A stretch of 64,000 nt of DNA from the NCBI GenBank assembly GCA_000965745.1, contig CP009479.1, positions 692,457 through 756,456 on the forward strand. The letters run 5' to 3'. The first letter of the stretch is position 1, and every line of letters starts with the position of its first letter. Origin of the DNA: an uncultured archaeon. GTDB taxonomy: Archaea > Thermoplasmatota > Thermoplasmata > Thermoplasmatales > Thermoplasmataceae. The position numbers were made by a program, and so were the translations under genes. Of the stretch, positions 45,583 through 53,686 are shown piece after piece. Under the pieces are notes generated by a model. That model did not search any database. It was not told the origin of the DNA and worked only from the letters and a program-made list of their open reading frames with translations.

Positions 45583-46503
45583 TCAGATATCCACTACCTT
45601 GTCCATCCCCTTAAAAGTAAAGTAGGCTGGTCTGGGGGTATAATCACTTTTGAGGAGCCCAAAGGAATGGTCGAAGTCGGGTACCCAGTCCCTGAACTCG
45701 TACCAGAATATGTGTTGTATACCGAAAGAAGAGAGCATCGGATATACTGCATTTATGTAGGCTACCGGGTCCAGGTCATACGGCATTCCGGTTTCAGTCA
45801 CCCACATAGCCTCATTGCCGACAATTCTTTTAAGATGGGATATTGCAGACCGGTAACTCAGTTCAGTAATCTGGGCGTTTGAAATGGTTGAGTAAAGATG
45901 TATGGAAACAGCATCACAATAGTGCAGAATGCCCATTGAAACTAGTGCCTCCACCCATGCCTGGTCAAGAATATTGTTGTCAAGTATTCTTATGCCGCCA
46001 AATGCTATCACTTTCATAGAAGAATTAACAGATTTTATGATCTCATAAGCTGACTTTACCATTTTATAATACAATGATGCCTTGAAGTTATTCTCCTTGC
46101 CCGATGGGATTGAAACCCTCGGCTCGTTGAGTATCTCCCATGCTGATACGTTTCCGTCATAATTTGTGGCGTATTTTTCCACGGTGCTGTTCCATTTGTC
46201 AAGTTGTTTTGGGCTTGTTACGTTCATCTCAATGATCCCGAGCACTTTGATTCCAGCTGAACTCGCCATTGAAACAGATTTTCCGAATGTGGGCCAGGTA
46301 TCCAGCCTTACCCAGGTGAAATTTGCATCAGAAATCATTACAACATCCTTGGCTGTTAGGTTGTGCACTGAAACTCCGGAGATGGCTTCGACTTTAGAGA
46401 TATTAGGAGGTTCTGAATTGCTACTCAGTTCAGAGGAGATGAGAATGACTAAGATAAAAATAATCAGTAAAGCTGATATCATGGTAGAATCTTCCATTCT
46501 CAT
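45583..46503 (-). CDS. Secreted clan-A-like glycoside hydrolase
   Basis: 306 residues. Residues about 8-26 (MISALLIIFILVILISSEL) are a signal peptide or membrane anchor. The (beta/alpha)8 pattern follows: FTWVRLDTWPTFG, then VSAWEILNEPRVS (about 125-137) with the Asn-Glu-Pro acid/base, and AMWVTETGMPYDL (about 233-245) with the nucleophile Glu. GH5- and GH39-type enzymes share this layout. It would trim or remodel a surface or foreign polysaccharide outside the cell. A hydrolase inside a biosynthetic island suggests glycan turnover. Confidence 0.8.
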   Translation of the reverse strand: MRMEDSTMISALLIIFILVILISSELSSNSEPPNISKVEAISGVSVHNLTAKDVVMISDANFTWVRLDTWPTFGKSVSMASSAGIKVLGIIEMNVTSPKQLDKWNSTVEKYATNYDGNVSAWEILNEPRVSIPSGKENNFKASLYYKMVKSAYEIIKSVNSSMKVIAFGGIRILDNNILDQAWVEALVSMGILHYCDAVSIHLYSTISNAQITELSYRSAISHLKRIVGNEAMWVTETGMPYDLDPVAYINAVYPMLSSFGIQHIFWYEFRDWVPDFDHSFGLLKSDYTPRPAYFTFKGMDKVVDI

Positions 46504-46906
46504 TATTGAATAAATCAGGCAATATTCTTAACCTGAGATTATTAAAAATAAGGTTTCTTAATCAATAGACGTTAGTGCGATCTTCCCCGTGATTTTGGAT
46601 GTTTTTGCACATCTTCTACCTATGTTACTACTTCTCTCTTTTTCATTTCAAACATCCTTTTGAATGATGAATCAATCAGCGACATCTTCCTGAAATCTCT
46701 ATGTTTTTTAATTCCTCTGGTGAAAGATTATTTAACATTCGTTAAAGAGTAAAGAGGATTTCGAATAACATCCCCAATCACTGTAAATGCCGGATCATAA
46801 TTCCTCAATTTTGTCGGTTTAGAATTCCCCAGGATCGCCGGTTTAAAATTCCCCATGTGTTTGATAGAGAACGTGGTGAATTTTGCTCGGCAGTGAGGGG
46901 TGGAGA

Positions 46907-48079
46907 ATGATAAGGAACATGCTGGACAAAGGCTTCAGTATATCTGAGGTCTCAAGGCAACTGGGAATAGACAGAAAGACGGTGAGGAAGTATGCAAAGA
47001 GCGACGGTATTCCCACCACAAAGCCGCGCGTTGGAAGAAGTTCGAAGCTCGATCCTTACAGGGACAGTATCAGGGAGCTGGTGGACAGATATAACCTGTC
47101 CACAGTCAGGATACTCGAGGAGATCCGCAAGCAGGGATACGACGGAGGAAGGACAATCCTCGGAGATTACTGTTACACACTCCGCAAGGATCGAAGGGTA
47201 CAGGCTGTGTACCGTTACGAGACAGATCCTGGAAAACAATCACAAGTGGACTTCGGAGAGTTCGGGCACATCGAGATCGATGCAAAGAGGAAGAAGCTGT
47301 ACGCATTCAGCATCATCCTGGGATACTCAAGGATGCGCTATGCCGAGTTCACCACCGATATATCCACGGAGAATGTCATTAAAATGCACATGAATGCCTT
47401 CCGCTTCTTTGGAGGATACACTGACACCATCCTCTTCGATAACATGAAACAAGTGGTCCTCGAGAGGAGGATAAAGGCCTCCGAATCCGTCTTCAACATG
47501 AAGTTCAGGGATTTCTCGGAATACTATGGATTCATCGTGCGGCTGTGCTTCCCCTATCGTGCCCAGACCAAGGGAAAGATCGAAAACACGATCAAGTATC
47601 TGAGATACAATTTCTGGGCCGGTAGAACATTCACATCCCTTGATGACATGAATGCACAGTGCCTGCAGTGGCTTAAACGAGTGAATTCCCAGATACATGG
47701 CACAACGCACCAGATTCCAATGGACCTCCTTGCAATGGAGAAGCTAAACCCTGTAGATCGTGCACCGGAATACTTCACCCGCAAAGAAGAAACACGCAAG
47801 GTATCCAGGGACTGCTATGTCTCATGGAACGGCAATCGATACAGCGTGCCCTGGATCTATGCAGGAAGGGAGGCACTGGTGACGGAGGAATCGACCCTGA
47901 GGATCCAGGTTGATTCCCATGTCATAGCGGAGCATGACATCCTTCCTGGATCGGGAAGGATATCCAGAAAGAAGGAACACTTCGAAGGCCTTCTCAAGGC
48001 CATAAGGTCTGAGAACCTCACAGCCTTCGAAACGCTTGTGGAGAAACGCGATCTGTCAAGGTATGAGGAGGTGTCATGA
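46907..48079 (+). CDS. istA: IS21 transposase IstA
   Basis: About 390 residues from the ATG at 46907. The N-terminal HTH is MLDKGFSISEVSRQLGIDRKTVRKYAKSDG. The integrase core shows SQVDFGEFGHIEID (first Asp), DTILFDNMKQVVLE (second Asp) and YRAQTKGKIENTIKYLR (Glu). A C-terminal beta domain follows (SWNGNRYSVPWIYAGR). Its TGA overlaps the istB ATG (ATGA), so the two are coupled. Confidence 0.95.
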   Translation: MIRNMLDKGFSISEVSRQLGIDRKTVRKYAKSDGIPTTKPRVGRSSKLDPYRDSIRELVDRYNLSTVRILEEIRKQGYDGGRTILGDYCYTLRKDRRVQAVYRYETDPGKQSQVDFGEFGHIEIDAKRKKLYAFSIILGYSRMRYAEFTTDISTENVIKMHMNAFRFFGGYTDTILFDNMKQVVLERRIKASESVFNMKFRDFSEYYGFIVRLCFPYRAQTKGKIENTIKYLRYNFWAGRTFTSLDDMNAQCLQWLKRVNSQIHGTTHQIPMDLLAMEKLNPVDRAPEYFTRKEETRKVSRDCYVSWNGNRYSVPWIYAGREALVTEESTLRIQVDSHVIAEHDILPGSGRISRKKEHFEGLLKAIRSENLTAFETLVEKRDLSRYEEVS

Positions 48080-48837
48080 TGGACTCATACGAAAGAGTTC
48101 ATGAGCACCTTGCCAGCCTAGGTCTTGACGTCATGGAAAAGACCATTGACAACTACCTGGAAAATGCGCATGATAAGAGTGTCCTGGAAGTACTTGACCA
48201 CCTGCTTTCCGAAGAGGTCAGGAGCAAGCGATCAAAGAGATATGATACCAAGCTGAAGTACGCCGGATTCCCGTTCAGAAAAACCATGGATGAATTCGAT
48301 CTCTCCTTTCAGCCGTCCATAGACAAATCAGTGATCAATGACCTGATGACCCTGAGGTTCATACACAACAGGGAGAACCTTGTCTTCCTGGGTCCTCCGG
48401 GTGTCGGGAAGACCCACCTCTCTGTTGCAATAGGAATGCACGCGCTGCAATCGGATATTTCTGTGTACTATGTGTCAGCGGTGAAGCTTGTCCAGGCACT
48501 GAGGAAGGAATTCATGAAAGACAGCCTGAACACACTGCTCAGGAAATACGCAAGGTATCCTCTCATGATCATTGATGAGATAGGATACCTCCCGTTGAAC
48601 AGGGAGGAATCAAATCTCCTGTTCCAGCTGGTATCGTACAGGTATGAGAAATGTTCCACCATATTCACCTCGAACAAGTCTTTCTCGGAGTGGGGTGAAG
48701 TTCTCGGTGATCAGGTAATGGCATCCGCTGTTCTCGATCGAGTATTGCACCACAGCATCGTGGTGAACATAAGAGGAGATTCATACAGGCTTAAGGACCG
48801 GAGGAAGGGCAACCCTCCTCCATACAAAAAGGTGTGA
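48076..48837 (+). CDS. istB: IS21 helper ATPase IstB
   Basis: 253 residues, a DnaC-like AAA+ ATPase. Walker A is VFLGPPGVGKTHLSVAIG (about 106-123), Walker B LMIIDEIGYLPLNREESNLLFQ (about 167-188), and sensor 1 TIFTSNKSF. It assists IstA in target choice. The length is normal for the family and the frame is intact, so the element may be active. Confidence 0.95.
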   Translation: MMDSYERVHEHLASLGLDVMEKTIDNYLENAHDKSVLEVLDHLLSEEVRSKRSKRYDTKLKYAGFPFRKTMDEFDLSFQPSIDKSVINDLMTLRFIHNRENLVFLGPPGVGKTHLSVAIGMHALQSDISVYYVSAVKLVQALRKEFMKDSLNTLLRKYARYPLMIIDEIGYLPLNREESNLLFQLVSYRYEKCSTIFTSNKSFSEWGEVLGDQVMASAVLDRVLHHSIVVNIRGDSYRLKDRRKGNPPPYKKV

Positions 48838-48916
48838 AAGAAAATGAGTGAAATTATAAATATGGGTGGGGAATTTTATTCCGTCATTATTGGTGAAAAA
48901 TCAACCGGCATTTACA

Positions 48917-49389
48917 AGTACAGGGAAGAGCAGCTCCTCGTCATAGAGGATGATGCTTCCAGATACATCGTCGGTTTCGGATCATTCGAATCTGCAACAA
49001 CGGAGAACAGCCTCATTGTTCTCATGAAGGCAACAGAAGAGCACGAAAAACCCAGGGAAGTCATGACAGATCATGGTACACAGTTCTTCTCAAACGGGAA
49101 GAACGGCGAGCCCGGAGGTCCAAATGAGTTCCAGAGATTCCTTGAATCAGAGGGAATAAGGCACATCCTCGCAAGGGTGAAGCATCCCCAGACAAACGGC
49201 AAGCTGGAGAGGTTCAACGGTACACTGAAGGGATTGAGGAAGCACTTCGGCACCTGGGAGGAAGTTGTGTACTATTACAACAACGAGAGGAGGCACATGT
49301 CCCTGAGCGATAAGGAAAGGCCAGTAGTAACACCTGCAATGGCATATCAGGAGAAGATGAACAATGGCAAGGAAGAAGAGGCAGTATAA
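48917..49389 (+). pseudogene. IS481-like transposase, N-terminus lost
   Basis: An rve integrase core: LLVIEDDASRYIVGFGSFESATTENS (Asp), EVMTDHGTQFFSN (Asp) and RVKHPQTNGKLERFNGTLKGLRKHF (Glu), ending at 49389. The N-terminal HTH part is missing. Upstream coding merely runs through the IS21 right end from an ATG at 48844. No N-terminal part is found left of the IS21, and the IS21 lacks a target duplication, so a deletion accompanied its arrival. Confidence 0.8.
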
Positions 49390-49445
49390 AAAGAAACAAT
49401 ACTCAGGATATCACAAATATATGTAGACAAAGAATCGGTATTACA

Positions 49446-49499
49446 AAACTATAATGTGGAGAAATTACATACAAAATAGATATAATTCCATTATAGTTT
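49446..49499. repeat. 11-bp inverted repeat upstream of the flippase gene
   Basis: AAACTATAATG (49446-49456) pairs with CATTATAGTTT (49489-49499), 32 bp apart. It may be the outer end of the IS481 remnant or an operator. Confidence 0.4.
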
Positions 49500-49619
49500 A
49501 AATGGCGCTAATTGCTGGAATGAAGTTTTCGTAAAACGAACAAATTAGACATTTTTATTGGCTTTAAATGATAACTAACTTAAACAGCAAAGATATTAAC
49601 TCGAAACTTGAGAGATTAA

Positions 49620-51146
49620 ATGAATGAATCGTCTACACAGAAATCCATTGGTTTCGATGCACTATATCAATATGCGGGAGTAAGCGTTCAGGTCATTTCT
49701 GGAGCGGTCTTCTACTTAGCCTTGACAAGGTTGTTTACTACTTCTCAAGTAGGGGCCATCGCACTATTTGTTGCGATCAATGGACTGTTTAATATAGTCT
49801 TCCAATTGGGCCTTGGAAGAGGGGCACAACACTTTATCTCCTACTATATCGGTAGGCATGATTTACGTTCAGCAAAAAAGGTATTGTTAAAGATAGTATC
49901 ATACGGATTCATTTTTTCGATTTTAAGCTATATTGCAATTTACTTATTATCTGGAGACATCTCGCTTCTGTTGCTAAAGGATGAACGCATTCATCTTGCA
50001 ATTCTCCGTCTTTTAGGCATTGTGGTTTTTGGAAATGTTTTGTTCGGAGTCCTGAACTCTTCACTACTAGGACTTCAAAAATTCAAATTATCAGCAATTA
50101 TCAATATAATCGTGTGGACCTGTTACTATCTCATAGCTTTTGTTTTTGCATTTATTGGAGGATCTCTACTCTATATTATATTGGGGTGGGTTGTTGGAAT
50201 TCTGGCCGGGGTAGCTATCGAATTTGCATCAATAATAAAAATTATTTCTTCCTACGCAGGTGGTGGAAATTCCACTCCGAGTCGTGTTATTTTCTATTAT
50301 TCTATTCCTGTGTTTCTGTTTTCTATCACGAGTTTTGGTGCCTCTTACGCTGATCGCTTCATTGTGGCTGGGTTTATGGCATTATCCCAACTTGGCATCT
50401 ATAACATTGCACTCCTCATTTCAAGCTCGATAAATTTTATCATAACGCCTTTTGGAAATATACTTCTTCCAAAATTTTCTGAACTTTATGGATTGGGAAA
50501 AAAGGACGCTATTAGAAACAATTTTCGGGTAGCTTCTCTTCTTCTTTCCTATGTATTTGTCCCTGCCGCTCTTGGGGTGATTTCTATTTCTGGACCTTTG
50601 ATATCCACTCTAGCGGGAGTTCGGTATGTTGGCGCTATGTGGCCCCTTGACATCATCATGTTTTCGGCTGCTTTATTTGTAGTTTTCAACATATCCATAC
50701 AGGCGCTCGCATCGATTCGAAAAACTAGGGTATTAATTTTTACAAGTTCCTCATCATTCACGATAAACGTTTCCTTATCGCTACTACTGATTCCGTCATT
50801 TGGAACAATCGGAGCAGCAGTTGGTTACATTTCAGTATATGTGACGAATTTCTTCACGTTGTTTTATTTTGCACATAAGTATGAGGTCTCTTCTATAGAC
50901 TTTAAAGGATTGACTAAGATATGGATATCCTCTCTTGCTATGTTCTTTTTTCTCAAAGGGGTAACCTTATTAGCCCCATATCCTCCTTACCTAATCCCAA
51001 TTTATATACTAGGAGGATTAATTATTTATATTCTTTTAGGAAGCATAATGAAGATTTTTGTAGACCAGGATAAAGAGTTAGTTATTTCCCTATTCCCGAT
51101 CAGAAATTCGAGAATAAGGAGTTTCTTGACTTTACTTTTGAGATAA
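49620..51146 (+). CDS. Polysaccharide flippase (Wzx/MATE-like)
   Basis: 508 residues with about 14 membrane helices in two similar halves. The start LYQYAGVSVQVISGAVFYLALTRLFTTSQVGAIALF is typical of the polysaccharide transporter (PST) family: a Gly-rich first helix and the LT-x-x-x-x-x-x-VG pattern. FGASYADRFIVAGFMALSQLGIYNIALLI starts the second half. It would flip lipid-linked glycans to the outer face of the membrane, where the GT-C enzymes act. It is the last gene of the island before IS630 copy B and is AT-rich like the other glycan genes. Confidence 0.85.
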   Translation: MNESSTQKSIGFDALYQYAGVSVQVISGAVFYLALTRLFTTSQVGAIALFVAINGLFNIVFQLGLGRGAQHFISYYIGRHDLRSAKKVLLKIVSYGFIFSILSYIAIYLLSGDISLLLLKDERIHLAILRLLGIVVFGNVLFGVLNSSLLGLQKFKLSAIINIIVWTCYYLIAFVFAFIGGSLLYIILGWVVGILAGVAIEFASIIKIISSYAGGGNSTPSRVIFYYSIPVFLFSITSFGASYADRFIVAGFMALSQLGIYNIALLISSSINFIITPFGNILLPKFSELYGLGKKDAIRNNFRVASLLLSYVFVPAALGVISISGPLISTLAGVRYVGAMWPLDIIMFSAALFVVFNISIQALASIRKTRVLIFTSSSSFTINVSLSLLLIPSFGTIGAAVGYISVYVTNFFTLFYFAHKYEVSSIDFKGLTKIWISSLAMFFFLKGVTLLAPYPPYLIPIYILGGLIIYILLGSIMKIFVDQDKELVISLFPIRNSRIRSFLTLLLR

Positions 51147-51214
51147 CATCACTCTTTGTTTATTCTGATTTCTTTATCATAGTGGATGAATCTAGGAGAC
51201 TTGACCGAAAACTA

Positions 51215-52427
51215 GATTATCGTTCGCTTAATAATTAGTCTATTATTATATACCATCTTTTCATATCTTATGGATATAAATGGTGTTCAGGAGGAATTTT
51301 CCGAAACCGAAGTTCACTGAAGAACAGCTTGCAGATCTTGGAAAGATAAGGAATTCAAGGAGCGAGGAAAGAAGGCGTGTAATCAGGGCAGGAATAATTC
51401 TTGACTACATCGCTGATCTCAGCGACGAAGTCATAGCAAGGAAGAACCATGTAAATAAGAACACCGTAAAGAACACCCTCTCCAAGTTAAGAGAATTCGG
51501 CGTTGATTCTGCTCTTGCTGATCTTCCAAGGCCAGGAAAGCCACGCAGGATCACCGACGACGATAAGGCATGGATCCTGAATCTTGCCTGCACAAAACCA
51601 TCGGAACATGGATATCCCAATGAACTCTGGACATATTCCCTGCTCACATCCCATGCAAGGATGAGCAGGCCATCATTGAGAGACGTGAGCCGTTCCACAA
51701 TTCACGATATACTGACACTTGCAGCGATCAGGCCGCACAAGATCCGGTATTACGTAGAGAACAGGGATGAGGATTTCGAGAACAAGATGGCAACCATTCT
51801 TCATGTTTACAAGGAGGTCGAAATTATCAACTCCGGATCTGCAGAGGATGACCTGAAGGATACCATAACAATATCATTCGACGAGAAGCCTGGAATACAG
51901 GCACTGTCACTGAAATCTGAGGAGCTTCCTCCTGTTCCCGGAAAATACCCATCTGTAACGAGGGATTATGAATACAGGAGACTGGGCACGTTATCACTTC
52001 TTGCAGGATTGAATCTTCACAGTGGAAAGGTTACGGAGATTACCTCCAGAACACACAATAGCGACGACTTCATAAGATTCCTGAAGAAGCTTGATTCCTC
52101 ATATCCAAAAGAGATAACCCTGAGGCTGATCCTGGACAACCTCAGGGTTCACACATCAGAGAAGACAAGGAAGTATCTCGCAACCGTTCCGAACAGGTTC
52201 GTGTTTGTGTTCACCCCCAAACATGGATCATGGCTCAACATCGTTGAAACGCTGTTCAGCAAGATCACAAGGACACTCCTGAAAGAGATAAGAGTGAAGA
52301 GATTTGAAGAGCTCAAAGAACGCATAGACCAGTATTTCGATGAGCTGAACAGGTCACCAGTCATATTCAGGTGGACCTACAAAATGGATGAAACTGTAAT
52401 AGCATAGAAATTAAGAGAACGCTCATC
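51215..52427 (+). mobile_element. IS630-family element, copy B of an identical pair (1213 bp)
   Basis: Same sequence and orientation as 14474-15686, flanked by TA at 51213-51214 and 52428-52429. It forms the right border of the glycan island. Confidence 0.95.
51280..52407 (+). CDS. IS630-family transposase (copy B)
   Basis: 375 residues, the same protein as copy A residue for residue, with an intact HTH and all DDE motifs. Identity over the whole element means the second copy arose very recently or the two are kept the same by gene conversion. Confidence 0.95.
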   Translation: MVFRRNFPKPKFTEEQLADLGKIRNSRSEERRRVIRAGIILDYIADLSDEVIARKNHVNKNTVKNTLSKLREFGVDSALADLPRPGKPRRITDDDKAWILNLACTKPSEHGYPNELWTYSLLTSHARMSRPSLRDVSRSTIHDILTLAAIRPHKIRYYVENRDEDFENKMATILHVYKEVEIINSGSAEDDLKDTITISFDEKPGIQALSLKSEELPPVPGKYPSVTRDYEYRRLGTLSLLAGLNLHSGKVTEITSRTHNSDDFIRFLKKLDSSYPKEITLRLILDNLRVHTSEKTRKYLATVPNRFVFVFTPKHGSWLNIVETLFSKITRTLLKEIRVKRFEELKERIDQYFDELNRSPVIFRWTYKMDETVIA

Positions 52428-52608
52428 TAGTAGTCTATGCCGACCCATCCAGACCAAGAAAGGAATGCAAGTAGGGGTGGTTGCTCAGTATTGATATCAT
52501 AAGATTCTGTATTTCTATCCTTAAATTGATTTGTTTGTCGATGGGGGCGCATTGGTCCGTTGTTCTGGATGGGGTCGACTGCGGCAGCAATTACACTTTG
52601 AATTTGTC

Positions 52609-52794
52609 TCAATATGATAAGGGAATTGCCTCTCCTGCCTTTTTATTTACTATGGGTCGAAGTTCAAGAGCTTCCTCAAATGTACTCGCAAGGAGAAATT
52701 TATTTGCCAACGCTTTGTAATTCACAAATGTTCCTGCATATCCAAGTACTCTCCTTGCATCAGCTATCATTTCCAACTTCTCTTCGGTCCACAA
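52609..52794 (-). CDS. Small helical protein (61 aa), unknown
   Basis: Starts with GTG at 52794. A TATA-like CTATTTAAGG about 24 nt upstream on the minus strand fits a leaderless promoter. The product (WTEEKLEMIADARRVLGYAG, then ALANKFLLASTFEEALELRPIV) is amphipathic and helical. No family is recognised. It may be the tail of a gene cut by IS630 copy B or a small gene of the integrative module. Confidence 0.35.
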   Translation of the reverse strand: MWTEEKLEMIADARRVLGYAGTFVNYKALANKFLLASTFEEALELRPIVNKKAGEAIPLSY

Positions 52795-52988
52795 ACTAAG
52801 AGTTCATTTCCTTAAATAGTTCATGAAACGGCTCTTCACATTTGTATGTGGAAGATTATATATGTCAGTAAAAGAGGCATTCCTTCCAGTTTTGGACATC
52901 AACCTTGTAAGTTTCATCTACTTTTCAACAATATTTTCATGAAGTTGTACCCTCAATAATTATAGTGTAGACGCATTATCTATTGTTA

Positions 52989-53123
52989 ATGGCTTACAAA
53001 ACTTGCGCAATATGCGGGAGAAAAGTTTATCCAGGAACCGGTATGTTTTACGGTGGTAGGTTAATACATAGAACTTGTAAGGGCGTAGCCATAATCCAAC
53101 GATTCAAACTTAACAGAAGATGA
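52989..53123 (+). CDS. 44-aa zinc-finger-like mini-protein
   Basis: Begins MAYKTCAICGRKVYPGTGMF and ends FKLNRR. Cys6-x-x-Cys9 and a later His27-Arg-Thr-Cys30 could bind one zinc, as in treble-clef or C2HC-type mini-domains. The tail is basic. A TATA-like AATTATAG lies about 25 nt upstream of the ATG. Such small zinc proteins are common in archaeal mobile elements and may bind DNA or RNA. Confidence 0.55.
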   Translation: MAYKTCAICGRKVYPGTGMFYGGRLIHRTCKGVAIIQRFKLNRR

Positions 53124-53140
53124 CACAATGTAGGATAGAA

Positions 53141-53686
53141 TCAACGCAATAATTCAAATCCCAAACTGGTGTCTGAGTAAACGTCGCAACCGCATGTTTT
53201 GATTCTTGCTTCATCTATACCTCGTCGGGCTAGAAACCTAAACTCGGTCTTAATTCTAGTAAACAGAGAACCAGCATAACCCAAAGCTTCCATTGCTGGT
53301 TCTCCGATCAATAGAATGAAGGTAACCTTCACATTGCCTGTCCTCAATCTGAGATTGGGAAATAGTCTGATGATCTCATTCTCTAGTAACCAAAGGGAAC
53401 CTTCAGCCTTGTTTTTCACGGTTTCAGGTGAAATGACATTGGCTACAAAGTCTGGGTTAGGGTTATTGACATCTCTCAGCTCTATCAAATAAACTTCCGT
53501 ATTGACGCCGTTTCTACCAATAAAAACCAAATCGCAATGCATATTCCCATTGTAGTTCAGCACTTCTGCGTTCAGTACGGCACTTGTTTCAATTTCAGGT
53601 AATTTAACTGCGCAAGTTTCCCTCGTGTCATAGTAGTATATCGAATCATCATTTCTATAGGTCTTTAGTTTCGGCATTGTTATCAC
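53141..53686 (-). CDS. Putative PD-(D/E)XK-like partner of the AAA ATPase
   Basis: 181 residues (ATG at 53686 or 53677). The segment CDLVFIGRNGVNTEVYLIELRDV (about 51-73) has an Asp followed after about 17 residues by a hydrophobic strand ending Glu-Leu-Arg. This matches the Asp...Glu-x-Lys core of restriction-type nucleases, with Arg for Lys. A helix with KAEGSLWLLENEIIRLF follows, then a further strand VKVTFILLIGEPA. The fold call is inference. It overlaps the end of the ATPase gene by about 23-32 bp, so the two are translated together. Confidence 0.45.
   Translation of the reverse strand: MITMPKLKTYRNDDSIYYYDTRETCAVKLPEIETSAVLNAEVLNYNGNMHCDLVFIGRNGVNTEVYLIELRDVNNPNPDFVANVISPETVKNKAEGSLWLLENEIIRLFPNLRLRTGNVKVTFILLIGEPAMEALGYAGSLFTRIKTEFRFLARRGIDEARIKTCGCDVYSDTSLGFELLR

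Larger units (their letters stand above)
46782..48916 (+). mobile_element. IS21-family element (2135 bp)
   Basis: Terminal repeats TGTAAATGCCGG at 46782 and on the complement at 48916. Inside the left end the GCCGG/GTCGG core recurs at 46789, 46813 and 46837 (24-bp spacing), each followed by an AATTCC(C/T)CA block. The right end has two copies, also 24 bp apart (48881-48885 and 48905-48909). Such multiple repeats are typical IstA sites. No target duplication is seen (left flank AATCAC, right flank AGTACA). Confidence 0.9.

Noticed and set aside
46992-47393. Second frame inside istA
   Set aside because: Shifted-frame shadow with high Ser/Arg/Thr content; istA has all catalytic motifs in its own frame.
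52862-52942. 26-codon frame starting ATG at 52862
   Set aside because: Too short, hydrophobic tail without a motif, and no convincing promoter spacing.
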